Made by a program: the position numbers and the translations under genes. Shown in pieces: positions 10,820 to 23,370 of a DNA stretch of 64,000 bases (within the stretch, counting starts at the first letter, position 1; every line of letters begins with the position of its first letter). The DNA is taken from contig NC_043744.1 of NCBI RefSeq assembly GCF_004337985.1, positions 4,499,417 to 4,563,416 of the forward strand, read 5' to 3'. The stretch comes from Pyricularia pennisetigena (Eukaryota; Ascomycota; Sordariomycetes; Magnaporthales; Pyriculariaceae). The notes beneath the pieces were generated by a model. That model worked only from the letters and a program-made list of their open reading frames with translations. It ran no database searches and had not been told where the DNA came from.

Positions 10820-13800
10820 ATGTCTTCACCAAGCCCAGGCGCAACAGCGGCGCTGCAGGAAATCATACAAGACCTCCGATCCAAGTACGGACTTCCCACA
10901 AATACCATCTCGTATGTTCGCTTGGTTATCCTTGACGTTGATGTTGCTGACAGCTCCTTTTATCGCCATTCAGGACCATATCAGAGGACAACAGACGACG
11001 CGCTGCCAACAGGCTTCGCGAGCTCGTCCTTGCCGTTCAGCGAGGTATGCCGCAATTTGAGCCGCAATACGACCAATAGACACCAACTAACAATGAGCTC
11101 CTGCACAGATTCTGCCCCAGATCAGTTCCAGGCATTCTGGACCACCGTATTGGACAGAATCATAAATGAACTGTTCCAGAAGCACGATGGAAGCGCAAGC
11201 TCGATCGCCGACCGCTTCGGCGGAATCTACGCCTTCGACGTATTCGTCGAGTGCGAAGCCATCGACTACACTCGAGACTTCGCCAAAATTCAAGGTCCGC
11301 TCATCAAGATCATGACGGGCAGGGAGACGGTCTGCATGCAACCGGCCGCCATGGTTATAGGAAAACTAGCTAGGCCCGGTGGCGCCATGGTCAGCGACTT
11401 TGTCCAATACCTTACCAACTTCGCCATCGAATGCCTGCAGCCCCCTAGAGTGGAGGAAGCGCGGTACAGCGCGGCGCTCCTGCTTCGCGAACTCTGTAGG
11501 AACGCGCCGACTCTCATGTACAACAGCGTCCACAATGTCCTTGAGTGTATTTGGGTTGGACTGCGTGATATCCGTCTCCTAATCAGGGCGACTTCCGCTG
11601 AGGCTGTCAGCGCTGCCTTTCGAATCATTCGAGAACGAGACCAGGATGTCAAGAACCAGTACATGTCCAAGATGTACCAGCAGGCCATCGCTGGGCTGAA
11701 GTTGAATACGGTCGAAGCCACACACGGATCTCTTCTGGTCCTCCGGGAGCTGCTCGAGCTCGGTGGCATGTTCATGCAGAAACACTATCCGGAGGCCTGC
11801 GACATTGTGTTCAAGTACAAGGACCACAAAGATTCCACCATTCGCAAAACGGTCGTCCAATTGATCCCCAATCTGGCGCACTATGCGCCATCAGAGTTCT
11901 GCTCAAACTACCTTCACAACTTCATGATTTATCTTGCAGGTATGCTCAAGAAGGACAAGGACCGAAACGATGCGTTCCTGGCGATCGGAAATATCGCAAA
12001 CGCCGTAAAGAGTCAAATGGCACCATACCTGGATAGCATCCTGCTTCATGTGCGCGAAGGCCTCAGCGTAGCGTCAAGGAGACGCGGGATTTCTGTTGAC
12101 CCAGTCTTTGAGTGTCTTAGCCGCCTAGCAGTTGCTGTGGGCCAGACTTTGGCCAAGTACATGGAGGCACTGATGGATCCCATCTTTGAGTGCGATATCA
12201 ATCCAAAGTTGACACAAGCGCTGGTTGATCTGGCATTTTATATCCCTCCACTTCGCCCGGCGATCCAGCAAAGGCTACTCGATATGATCAGCAAGGTTCT
12301 CTGCGGAGAACCTTTCAAGGCGTTGGGTGCACCACAGTCACACACGCTGTCCTCGGTGCCCATTATTCCGAAGGATCCCAAGGACCCTCTCGCACACGAG
12401 ACTCGCAAATTCGAAGTCAAGCTGGCCCTGAACACTCTCGGCAGCTTTGACTTCTCAGGTCATGTCCTGAACGAGTTCGTCCGAGATGTGGCGATAAAAT
12501 ACGTGGAGGACGACGACCCCGAGATCCGTCAAGCAGCCGCTCTTACCTGCTGCCAGCTCTACGTTGTCGATCCCATCGTGAACCAGGTCAGCTATCATGC
12601 GCTGCAGGTTGTCGGCGATGTTGTCGATCGTCTTTTGACAGTTGGTATATCGGACCCGGACCACAACATTCGCAAGACCGTGCTCGCCGCGATGGACGAT
12701 CGGTTCGACAGACACTTGGCCAAGGCCGAGAATATCCGCACCCTCTTCTTCGCTCTCAACGACGAGTCTTTCCCCATTCGTGAAGTTGCCATCGAGATTA
12801 TCGGCCGCTTGGCTCATCACAATCCCGCCTACATCGTCCCTGCCCTGCGGAAGACGCTGATCCAGATGTTGACTGAGCTGGAGTTTTCCGACGTTGCCAG
12901 GAACAAGGAGGAAAGTGCCAGGTTACTCAGTCTCTTGGTCAGGAATGCCCAGGGACTTATCCGACCATATGTGGAGCCGATGATCAACGTCCTGCTTCCA
13001 AAAGCCAACGACTCTCCCCCTACAGTGTCAGCAACCATTCTTGAAGCGATCGGCGAGCTTTGCGCAGTTGGTGGCGAAGAAATGATGAGGTTCAAGGAGA
13101 AACTCATGCCGATGATCATTGAGGCTCTCCAAGACCAGTCATCTGTTATCAAGAGGGAAGCAGCTCTCCATACTCTAGGGAAGCTGGCAAGCAATTCTGG
13201 CTACGTGATTGCGCCTTACCTCGAATACCCGCATCTTCTTGAGCTACTCCAAGGCATCATTCGCGGAGAGGCCACCAACACCGAGCTTCGACGAGAGACT
13301 ATTAAGCTGCTCGGGATCCTGGGTGCGATCGATCCATACAAACATCAGCAGGTCCAGGAGAGAAACCCGGATGCCAGCCTGCGCGTTGAGGCTACCCAGA
13401 TGACAGATATTTCCCTGATGATGACGGGCTTGACACCATCTAGCAAGGAGTACTACCCCACTGTGGTTATAAATGCCCTCTTGGGTATCCTCAAGGACTC
13501 CTCGCTGGTGCAATATCACCAACCTGTCATCGAGGCTATCATGAACATCTTCCGCACCTTGGGCCTCGAATGCATTTCGTTCCTTGACCGAATTATCCCG
13601 GCCTTCCTCCAAGTCATCAGGAGCTCATCGGCAACCAAGGTTGAAAGCTATTTTGCCCAACTGGCTACGCTCGTTGGCATTGTCAGGCAGCATATTAGGG
13701 TTTACCTCCCTGACATTGTTGATATCATCCAAGAATATTGGTCCAGGGCCATGTTACAGTCAACCTTGATCTCGCTCATTGAGGCCATCTCAAAATCGTT

Positions 13801-16800
13801 GGAAGGAGAGTTCAAAATCTTCTTGGCCGGGCTTCTGCCACTGATGCTTGGAGTTCTGGAAAAGGACAACAACAACAAACGGGGACCATCAGAAAAAGTT
13901 CTGCATGCCTTCCTTGTATTCGGGACGAGCGCCGAAGAGTACATGCATCTCATCATACCCGTCATCGTGAGGACATTTGAGAAGCAGGGCCAAACAGTGC
14001 TTATGAAGCGCATGGCTATCGAGACTATTGGCAAGATCTCCAAGCAGGTGAACCTGAATGACTTTGCAGCCAAGATCATTCACCCGTTGACGAGGCTGTT
14101 GGCCACAGGTGATCCAGCGCTGAAGCAGACAGCCGTTGATACCCTGTGCTCGTTGATCCAGCAACTTGGCAGGGACTATCTACACTTTGCCTCTACCGTT
14201 AATAAAGCTCTCGCTGGAGTCCCGGTGAACCGCACCAACTACGACCAACTGCTTAGCAAGCTCCAAGCTGGCGAAACACTGCCCGCTCCACTGAACGAGA
14301 CCAAGTTCCAGTCGGATGAAACGCCATTCGCAGACCAAGCCCCCAAGAAGCTCGAGATGAATGCAGTACACCTGAAGGCAGCGTGGGACACAAAAGGCAA
14401 GTCTACTAAGGATGACTGGCAAGAGTGGATCCGCAGATTCAGCACGACACTACTGGCCGAGTCACCCAACCACGCACTGCGCGCCTGCGCGATGCTGGCG
14501 AATAACTACAATCCACTGGCCCGTGAGCTGTTCAACTCGGCGTTTGTCTCGTGTTGGAGCGAATTGTACGAGCAATACCAGGAGGAGCTCATCTCTAATA
14601 TTGAAAGCGCCATCAGGTCTGAGAACGTGCCTCCGGACTTGCTGGGCCTGCTGCTCAACCTGGCCGAGTTCATGGAGCACGATGACAAGGCCTTACCGAT
14701 AGACATTCGCACTTTGGGTAGGGAGGCAGCTAGGTGTCACGCGTACGCAAAAGCGCTGCACTACAAGGAACTTGAGTTTCTGCAGGACCACAACGGTGGG
14801 GCTGTAGAAGCTTTGATCGTCATCAACAACCAGCTGCAGCAGTCAGATGCGGCCATCGGTATACTACGAAAAGCACAAAGCTATCAGGATGCTCTGCATC
14901 TTAAGGAGACATGGTTCGAGAAGCTTGAGCGCTGGGACGAAGCTTTGGAGTTCTACAACAAGAGAGAGAAGGAGACCCCGGCGGGTACCTCGGTTCCGGT
15001 AGAGGTCATCATGGGCAAGATGCGTTGTCTGCACGCTCTTGGAGAATGGGATACTCTAGCACAGCTGGCGGGAGCAACTTGGTCAAACTCGTCCTCGGAG
15101 TTGCAACGACGCTTTGCACCGCTCGCAACAACAGCGGCATGGGGTCTCGGAAAGTGGGACTCGATGGATGCCTACCTGCAGTCGATGAAACGCACCTCGC
15201 CAGACAGGTCCTTCTTCCAGGCGATTCTTGCTATCCACCGGAATCAGTTTGGGGAAGCTGTCCGCTGGATCGATCAGGCGCGCGAGGGTCTTGACACCGA
15301 GATCAGTGCTCTGATGAGCGAGTCGTACACCCGTGCGTACACCACCATTGTTCGCGTACAAATGCTCGCTGAGTTGGAGGAAATAATCACATACAAACAA
15401 TGCGATGCCAAGAAACAAGCCACGATACGCGCCACCTGGGAAGCCAGGCTTCAAGGCTGTCAACGAAACGTCGAAGTATGGCAGCGTATGCTTCGGCTGA
15501 GGGCTCTGGTGATCCAGCCCATGGAAAACATGCATATGTGGATCAAGTTTGCCAATCTCTGCCGCAAGTCTGGCCGCATGGGACTAGCGGAGAAGTCATT
15601 GAGGCAACTCATTGGGGTTGACGCCCCGATCGAACACACAGTGCCCGGCTGGGACATGACCGAGTCGGATTCAAGCGAGCCAAGGAGGCGTGACGCTGCC
15701 CAGTTTTCAAGCCCCATCCCACCGCAGGTCACATACGCTGTGCTCAAGTACCAGTGGGATCTTGGAAATCAGCCGGCGCACAAGGGCAACGGTGTGGCGG
15801 AAAAGTCTCTCGAGTGCCTGCGGGCTTTCGCGCTGGAGAACGCGGCTCGTATCGAATCGGCAAGGCAACAGTTTACCATGCGCACCCCCTCAAACAACAT
15901 GGAGCTAAACAACGGACACATCAATGGCCACAATCAGTTTGCGCCGTTCCCTGAGGTTGCAGACCTCTCGCCAGATCATCATCGCTTCATCAAGGAGCAG
16001 ACGACTCTGCTAGCCAAGTGTTTCCTGAGGCAAGGCGAGTGGATGAAGGCCCTCAACAAGGACGATTGGCAGTACACGCATGTCAACGACATTCTTCAGA
16101 GCTACCAGCAGGCCACGAGGTATAACCCAGACTGGTATAAAGCCTGGCACGCATGGGCTTTGGCCAACTTTGAGGTTGTCCAGGCCCTTACCAACAGGAC
16201 CTCTAACGATACGTACTCTGTACACGCGAACCACGCCAACGTCATTGAGCACGTCGTTCCTGCGGTCAAGGGTTTCTTCAAGTCGATTGCATTGTCTCAA
16301 GGAAGTGCACTCCAGGACACTCTGCGCCTGCTCACTCTGTGGCTCGCTCACGGAAGCACCCCGGATGTTAACCATGCCGTCACTGAGGGCTTCACAAAGG
16401 TCAACGTTGACACTTGGCTGGAGGTTATTCCGCAGCTCATTGCTCGCATCAATCAACCCAACCGACGAGTTCAGACCTCAGTTCAAAACCTTCTGGCCGA
16501 TGTCGGACGCGCCCATCCGCAAGCCCTGGTCTATCCTTTGACGGTTGCCACAGAAAAGTCTGAACACTCCAAGAAGTCTGCCGCAGCAAGTGTTATTATG
16601 GAGAGCATGAAGCAGCACAGTCTTAGACTTGTCGAGGAGGCGGCCATTGTCAGCCGAGAGCTGATCAGGGTCGCGGTTCTCTGGCATGAAATGTGGCACG
16701 AAGGACTGGAGGAGGCTTCTCGCCTCTACTTTGGAGACCAGGACATTGAGGGCATGTTCCGAGCTTTGGCTCCTCTTCACGAGGCACTGGACAAGGGACC

Positions 16801-18447
16801 CGAGACACTGCGTGAGATCTCATTCGCGCAAGCCTTTGGACGTGATCTTACCGAGGCGCGCGAATGGTGCAGACAATACCAGCACACACGGGATATCAAT
16901 GATTTGAACTTTGCCTGGGATCTCTACTACCAGGTCTTCCGACGCATCTACAAGCAGCTGCCGCAGGTGACCTCTTTCGAGCTGGCCTACGTCTCACCCA
17001 AGCTGCTTCACGCCACAAACCTCGCGCTCTGTGTCCCCGGAACGTACAAGTCTGGCCAGCCGGTTGTCAGCATTGCCTCGTTCGACCCGACCTTTGTGGT
17101 GATCAGCTCGAAGCAGCGCCCTCGAAAGCTTAACATGATGGGAAGTGACGGTGCTTCGTACACTTTCCTACTCAAGGGCCATGAGGATATTCGACAGGAT
17201 GAGAGAGTCATGCAGCTCTTTGGTCTCTGTAACACCTTGCTCGCCAGCGATTCGGAATCATACAAGCGGCATCTCAGCATCCAGAGCTATCCGGCCATCC
17301 CTCTGTCGCACAGCTCTGGTTTGCTTGGGTGGGTCCCTAACAGCGACACTATTCACGCACTCATAAGGGAGTACCGTGAAAGCCGTAAGATCCTGCTCAA
17401 CATTGAACACCGCATCATGCTCCAGATGGCTCCCGACTACGACAACCTGACTCTGATGCAGAAGGTGGAAGTATTTGGCTACGCTCTCGACAACACAACC
17501 GGCCAGGATCTGTACCGTGTACTATGGCTCAAGAGCAAGAGTTCAGAAGCCTGGCTCGAGCGGCGCACCAACTATACACGCTCACTGGGCGTCATGTCCA
17601 TGGTCGGTTATATCCTGGGACTGGGTGACCGACATCCGTCCAACCTCATGCTGGACCGTGTCACGGGCAAGATCATCCATATCGACTTTGGCGACTGCTT
17701 CGAGGTAGCAACCAAACGGGAGAAGTATCCCGAGCGTGTCCCGTTCCGACTTACGCGCATGTTGACGTACGCCATGGAGGTTAGCAATATTGAAGGTAGT
17801 TTCAGGATCACTTGTGAGCACGCCATGAGGGTTTTGAGGGAGAACAAAGAGAGTGTGATGGCTGTTCTAGAAGCGGTAAGTCTTCTTTTTTTTTTTTCTT
17901 GTCCAGACAGCAACCTTCCTGCTGCAAATGGTATCGTGACCAAAACTGACGCAACACCCAACTGCAGTTCATCCATGACCCGCTCCTCACATGGCGCCTC
18001 ACCAAGACGCCGAGCAAAGCCGGTCCCAATTTCGAATCGGAGCGCGAACGCGATATAGTTGGTCCCAGTGCAACCCGAGCTCGTCGTCCCTCGATACTCG
18101 AAGGACCGCCGGCAGATATGATGGCCGCCGCAGCACACATGAACGGCGATGGCCCTAGAGGGAACCTTGCACCAGGCGGCCCACCGGGCACCGGTCGTCG
18201 GCGCGCAGGCACCACTTCGTCGGCCGCGATGGGCAGCAGCGTTGGGGGTACGGCCCAAGAGATGGCCGAGGTTCAAAATGAGCGAGCACTTGAAGTGCTG
18301 GACCGAGTGCAGCAGAAGCTCACCGGACGGGACTTTAAGCCGAGCGAGGAGCTGGATGTGGTCGAGCAGGTGCATAAACTCATCAACGAGGCGACCAAGC
18401 TGGAGAATCTGTGCCAGCATTACATCGGATGGTGCAGTTTCTGGTAG
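10820..18447 (+). CDS. tor: Serine/threonine protein kinase TOR
   Basis: The four exons are 10820-10911, 10974-11044, 11109-17875 and 17968-18447, giving 2469 aa. The exon 2 join restores [18 protein letters not shown], the conserved TOR N terminus. HEAT repeats fill roughly residues 60-1200, followed by the FAT domain (about 1300-1850). The FRB domain starts near 1905 ([20 protein letters not shown]); the serine known to contact FKBP12-rapamycin is present, so rapamycin sensitivity is expected. The PI3K-like kinase domain has GDRHPSNLM near 2226 and the metal-binding HIDFGDCFE. The last 32 residues are the FATC domain ending CSFW. TOR is the catalytic core of TORC1/TORC2, controlling translation, autophagy and nutrient responses. 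I see only one TOR gene here, as usual for filamentous fungi. The third intron (92 nt) separates the kinase core from the FATC exon. Confidence 0.98.
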
Positions 18448-19209
18448 AGATGCTTGCGGTCGCTTGCGTCCAACCGACCCGGCCAGATCTCGATAGGAGG
18501 GAAGGAGTAGCGGTTTTTGTTATCAGCTTTCGTGGGTAGGGATCACGGCGGAGTGTATACACGTCATTTATGCTGCCGTGTCTTCCAGACCTGGTTGTCC
18601 GGGCAAGCGGGAAATTTGGTTGTTTGTTTTGTCGACTGGGGAGAGATGTGGGAGATAAAGGGCGCCTTGTCAGCGCCGCAAAGGCCGGGATATGCGAGGC
18701 GTTAGCGGGATATGAGTGTCCATGTGGTCTATTTCCTTTTTTGCACAGTTTTGCCTCGAGTTTTTGTTTTGCTTTAGGCATTGTACCTTTACATACCATC
18801 AACCAACCGTCAATTATTTCTTCTACATGGGAGCATAGGGGTGGACACTGTGTGGTATTGGTCATTTTATTTCTCTTCTCACTTGTGTTTGTCTGTCCTT
18901 GATTTTTCCTGATTGGCCGTTCCTTGTTGCAGTCTTTTGGTGACGGTACGAGCTGTCACTGGAGCGGAGCGAAAAGATTTGAGTGTAAATAAAAGTCGAT
19001 AGTTTGCGCTGGTTTCGAAAATTCACGAAGATTTCGACTCCAACCCTCTCTTTCTTCCTTTAGACCTTTTGTGACACCTCACTCTGATTCCCTTCTCCCA
19101 GAGTCTCTTGAAAAAAAAGAAAAACCAAGTTTCGATTCCCGCCCGGAACCCCACGTCCCCAGGCGAACACAGTGCTGCTTGCCATTTTCTTTTAATTTTT
19201 AATTTTTTT
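18448..19209. other. TOR 3' flank and convergent spacer
   Basis: This 762-bp region is T-rich and probably carries the TOR 3' UTR (a possible poly(A) signal AATAAA at 18988-18993) and the 3' UTR of the secreted-protein gene. No conserved protein was recognised. Confidence 0.5.
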
Positions 19210-19879
19210 TTAACACGAAGCAGTCTTGATATCGTAGACGGTCTTGCACCCGATTCTGTTGCAGACGTTGGGGGCGTCGCAGCCGAGGTCGATGGAGGTG
19301 GTGGAGAGGTTGTCGCAGCCGCACGGCTTGTTGACGGCGACCGTCGTGGTGCAGCCGGGCACGAGGCAGGTTCGGCACTGGTGAGTTGGGAAAAAGAAAT
19401 TAAAATTTTTTTTGTTTTGTTTTGGTAAGGGAAAACAAGACCTTGGCTAGGGCACGTAGATCTATATGCATTCAGAAAAGAAAAGGGAGGGGGCTTACGG
19501 CGGTTGCGGTCGCGGTCAGCGTCGGGCAGCTCACGCAGGCGCGGGTCACGGTGGCGACGGACGTGATGGTCTGGCGGACGGTCGAGGTTGCAGTCGAGGT
19601 TGAGGTGGAGGTCACGGTCGACACCGAGGTGAGCGTCGTCGTGGACACGGACGTGACGGTCTGGGTCTGCTTGATGGTCGAGGTGAGGGTCACGGGGCAG
19701 GCGCCGCCGCGGACGGTGCTCGGCGTCAGTGTGATCTGCTGAGCGGTCACGAAGCTGGACGTTTTCTTTTCATGTGAGCACTGTGCGTTTTTATCTTTTT
19801 TTTTGTCTCTCTCTTCTAATCTCTTGCGTAATGCTTACGTGGCGAGCGCGCCGAGGATGAGGACTTGTACGGATAGCAT
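19210..19879 (-). CDS. Small secreted Ser/Thr-rich, cysteine-rich protein (unknown function)
   Basis: This gene model was built by splicing. Exons are 19879-19839, 19754-19499 and 19377-19210, with GTAAGC donors and CAG acceptors, giving 154 aa. The N terminus (MLSVQVLILGALATFVTA) is a signal peptide with likely cleavage before QQITL. The middle (about 25-90) is a low-complexity Thr/Ser/Val run of TSVST/TSTST type, a probable O-mannosylated stalk. The last 55 residues contain nine cysteines (CRTCLVPGC, PCGC, LGC, NVC, IGC, SC). With three more near the stalk there are twelve in total, an even number suited to disulphides. No GPI signal or known domain was recognised. It could be a cell-wall protein or a candidate effector. 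A TATAAATA on the coding strand at 20003-20010 lies about 125 bp upstream of the start. All three joins keep frame, which supports the model. Confidence 0.75.
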
Positions 19880-21147
19880 CTTGGAGGGTTTCTGGCTGGC
19901 TGGCCTGGATCTTGTCAAGCTGGGAAAGCTGGTCTGGGGTTTGATGCTTGCTGGTGTTCACTACGATGTGACGGATCATGGCGGAATATGGCACCGTTTC
20001 ATTATTTATATATTTATCTAGCCGACCAAAGAAGCTTACTTCGACATGCGGCATGTAATTGGGGCATGTGACGGTGACAATGGCCCCGGTCATGGCGAGT
20101 GGTTCTGGATCAGGCCAATATACATGCTTCATTTATTTTATGTTGCTTCCAATATAGTCACGGACCGAGACCCTGGTTCACGATATTGGAAGCTGAACTT
20201 GCCATCCCACAAAAACAAGATTTCAGGTGCCGAGGAACTGGTCAAGGAATCACGACGGTTCTTTCTGGGGATGGCTAGCAGTTGGGTCTAGATCTCTCTC
20301 GCCAGATCCACCGGCACGAGTCTCGTGGCTCAGATCTCCAGGGGAGGGGTTTTCGTTGCTGCTTAAGCGAAAGCCGATTTATATTGTGTTTGATTGGAAG
20401 GGTTCCTTTTTGCCTTTCTCCTTTTCCTCTGGCTAAATACACAACCTAGCCCTGTGAGTGTCGGGAAAATACGTTGACGTTCTATGGCTCGGGTTTTTAC
20501 TTTTCTTTTGGTTTTCTTCGCGGCTGAATGCAGGTTCGTCAGGTACCAGAACTCGCACACATAAGATTTGTGGGGGAAAGCGACCCTTTATGCTATAAAT
20601 AGCCTTTTTTTATACCACAAAAACGGCCGAGGAGGTACTCTTAATTGGGAAGCTCCGGGGGCCCGGAGGCAAAACAGCAGCGGTCACGGCAGCAATCGTT
20701 GATGGGTAGTATGATCTTATGTTTGAAGTAGTTATCTTACCCTAGGCTTTTGGCGGCTTTTCAACAAGCCAATACTAGGCTTTACCGTCGTCACCATTGT
20801 AATGAAACTCTCATAAATTCATGGCACTAATCGGTTTGCAGTTTTTGTCCCAATCGTCTCCATAGGCTTTGTAGGTCACTTTGTGCCCCCTGCGCGCCGG
20901 AGCCCCAACTTTTTTTGATGGAAGTTGCATAGAATATGTCATTAAGGTGCTTTGTGAATGTGTAGGCAATAAACTCGCAACCTGGATCACGTTTCCCATT
21001 TTGTGGCTTGTGGTCGTAAATCTTCTTACAAAGCCTCAGATCTTGACTGTCAACAGAAATGCTTGTGCCTGAATATTGCTTTAATTTTCAAACAGAATAT
21101 GTGACTCATTTAAATCCTTACAAAGTGCCACGGACAACCCTCCCAGC
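19880..21147. other. Intergenic region upstream of the secreted-protein gene
   Basis: It contains the promoter of the 19210-19879 gene. A second, palindromic TATA-like element (GCTATAAATAGC around 20591-20602) has no assignable gene beside it. Short open frames here have no recognisable features. Confidence 0.45.
20003..20010 (-). promoter_or_regulatory. TATA box of the secreted cysteine-rich protein gene
   Basis: TATAAATA on the minus strand lies about 125 bp upstream of the ATG at 19879. That is a normal distance for a strongly regulated fungal gene. Confidence 0.5.
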
Positions 21148-21450
21148 TCACTGCATCTCTATGATGGTTGCGCTTAGGGAAAGCTGCCTCTGGTTCAGTT
21201 CACCGAGCTTCATGGGGCGCGGCGTTGGCTTTGTCTGAGGTTGGGCAGGCTTGAGAGCAACATCAGTAGGTCGGTCCTAAAAGTCCTGGTCGCGAAGAGC
21301 AATCTTGGGCTTGTTGGGCCCAGAACCAGTTGGTTTGGGCTTTGGCTTGATGGGCTTTGGCTTGACGACCTTGGGTCTAGTTGATGGGCTCCCGGTCTCC
21401 ATGTTGACAGGAGCAACGCCGAGCTTGATGATGAGGAAGAGGTTCTGCAT
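21148..21450 (-). pseudogene. Lys/Pro-rich small ORF interrupted by one in-frame TAG
   Basis: From the ATG at 21448-21450 a 57-codon frame runs to a TAG at 21277-21279, then continues for a further 42 sense codons to a TGA at 21148-21150. Both halves have the same composition: KPKPIKPKPKPTGSGPNKPK before the stop and KPAQPQTKPTPRP after it. The leader is CAA-rich (CAACAATAACAACAATAGC), typical of fungal 5' UTRs, and a minus-strand TATAAAAG sits at 21587-21594, 137 bp upstream. This may be a real small gene with a nonsense mutation, a 57-aa protein, or a readthrough product. No canonical intron spanning the TAG is visible. No homologue is recognised, so coding status is uncertain. Confidence 0.4.
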
Positions 21451-21973
21451 TGTTGCTGGATGTTGTTGCTATTGTTGTTATTGTTGGAAGGAGTCTGGTA
21501 TGTTTCTGCCGTTTTTCCCCCTGGCTACTTGTTGTGTGATGAGGATTCAAGGGAAGGAATAGAGCTAGGGGAAGGAAAGCTGCCGGCTTTTATAGCAATG
21601 AAAGACGACGAGCACGACATTCTAATCAAGTGTATCACTGCCCTGTTTGAGAGCAATCACTGCCCATCTCTTAATTCGCAAATGTGCGGCGGTTTGGCCG
21701 AGCAAGAAGTGTGGTAGTGGTTGGATGGATCGACACATGTGACAAAAGGGGTTGCCTATGACGCTGGATATTTGACCCGACATCAAACCTCTTATCCCTT
21801 TGCGACTCGAAGTCTGACCTCCTCCTTGTTCCTGTCCCCCATGGCATCCAGTCAGAACTGCATTCGATATGCCCACCGACGCATGTGCCCCTTATCACAA
21901 GGCATTTCCACCTGATCTGTACAGCCAGCAGTGAGTAAAACAGCCCACAACCCCAAAAAAAAAAATAACCAAC
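21451..21973. other. Spacer between GNAT gene 3' end and the small ORF
   Basis: It holds the presumed promoter of the small Lys/Pro-rich ORF and the 3' UTR of the acetyltransferase gene; both lie on the minus strand. No further gene is seen. Confidence 0.5.
21587..21594 (-). promoter_or_regulatory. TATA box upstream of the Lys/Pro-rich small ORF
   Basis: TATAAAAG on the minus strand is followed by a CAA-rich leader and an ATG 137 bp downstream. The arrangement supports transcription of the small frame. Confidence 0.4.
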
Positions 21974-22633
21974 CTAAACCTCCCCCTTCTCCCTCACCAT
22001 AAAGTCCTGGCCAACAACCCTCCCGTCCGGCGCAACAAAGTCCATCCTCTGCACCGTCACGAACCCGAACCTGCCGTACAGCGCCTTGGCCCCCTCCATG
22101 GCCTCGAGGAAGGCAGCCTGCGCGCCGACCAGCCCGACGCCCCACCGCATCAGCATGCCGCCCGCGCCTCTGCCCTGGTCCTCGGCCCGCGTCGCGATCA
22201 GCTCCAGGTACCAGTGCGGCCGGCCGCCCATGATCTCGGCATGCTTGGCCGTGATGCCCGTGAAGAACTCGTCCGCGAACGCCGGGTCGCCGTCGGCAGG
22301 CCATATGGACCGCGGCGGCGGCGCCGGCACCGACGTTGCGTCTGGGACGGGCGAGGGGGCCACCCACTTGGCGAAGGCGATGATTCTGCCGTCGGGGCTG
22401 GCGCCGGCGTCGTTTTCGGGCGACGAGTCAGCCGGCGAGTCGACTACGACGGCAGTGTGCGCGCGTGCGTCGTGGAGCTCCTCGGCTAGCATGTCCGTCC
22501 ATAGTTTACGCGAGGCGGGTGATAATTCCGGAAACACGATCTGGGTTAGCGGCGACGAGGCAAAGGCCGAGAAGTAGACGTCCACCATTTCTGTCACGTC
22601 TGCTGATGTGGCTGGCCGTAGATGGAGAGGCAT
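21974..22633 (-). CDS. GNAT family N-acetyltransferase
   Basis: This is a single-exon frame of 219 aa with ATG at 22631-22633. The N-terminal segment LRPATSADVTEMVDVYFSAF (about residues 5-24) is the typical first strand and helix of the GCN5-related fold. Motif A, which binds the acetyl-CoA pyrophosphate, is ATRAEDQGRGAGGML near residues 147-161, preceded by the strand HWYLELI. It is followed by the terminal fold segment ALYGRFGF. It transfers an acetyl group from acetyl-CoA to a small-molecule or protein amine; fungal members of this subgroup are numerous and the substrate cannot be predicted. There is no signal peptide. A Pro/Ala-rich insert (about 90-110) separates the two halves of the fold. 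Confidence 0.9.
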   Translation of the reverse strand: MPLHLRPATSADVTEMVDVYFSAFASSPLTQIVFPELSPASRKLWTDMLAEELHDARAHTAVVVDSPADSSPENDAGASPDGRIIAFAKWVAPSPVPDATSVPAPPPRSIWPADGDPAFADEFFTGITAKHAEIMGGRPHWYLELIATRAEDQGRGAGGMLMRWGVGLVGAQAAFLEAMEGAKALYGRFGFVTVQRMDFVAPDGRVVGQDFMVREKGEV

Positions 22634-23370
22634 TGTCGCTGCCTTGGTGATGATCGCTGGATTATGAAGAAATTTGTCAAAAAGTAGTGACGATAATATT
22701 TGCCGGGTTTTCGTTGATGGGATGAGATAGAATGATGGAGAGCAGTAATCGTAATTTGGGCTGATTGAATTTGCTTTAACAGGTCATTATGGTTTGAAGT
22801 GCAACTTCATCCTTCACGGGAAGAAGGATTATATAACATTAATCAACCTTGTGGAATCTGCAAACAAAGGCCTATCACGGCGACACCGTTTTCCTGTTGC
22901 CATTTTGGGCAAAAGAGGCACTACAGTACACACAATCGGCGTGAGTAATAAATAAGAGAAGAAAATCTCACCAGGCATGTTCCATGCAGGGCCAAGCACT
23001 TCATAACTAAGCACCAACTGACGTGCATGGTGGCTGTGGCTGACCTGCATGTGCCAGATCCACCTTGGCAGGCAGACGGCATCGCTTTAAAGAAAAGGTC
23101 GAATACCTTTAGAAGATATCTATGGTGTCTCGGCATGCCTTTACACCTGTTTCTTGGGTATTCTAGATTTTACTTAATGTATTTTACACGAACCCTGTAG
23201 TTGGGCCATCTCCCAAGGCCTTACTCCGTAGGAACCAATACGTCAAAAGTAATGCAAAAACGTGGTGCCTGATGCTTTACCCCTGAAATACCCGTCGGAA
23301 CGCCACTCGCCATCCAGCCGCTGATAAACATTATACATTCGTCATCCCAAAAAAAGAATTGCCTCTTGAA
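22634..23370. other. Intergenic region between ABC1 kinase 3' end and GNAT start
   Basis: It contains the GNAT promoter next to 22633. TATA-like AT-rich sequence occurs around 22831-22840. I see no coding sequence or RNA gene. Confidence 0.5.

Noticed and set aside
10912..11108. Reading TOR without its first two introns removed
   Set aside because: The unspliced frame is open but lacks the conserved [17 protein letters not shown] segment, which only splicing restores.
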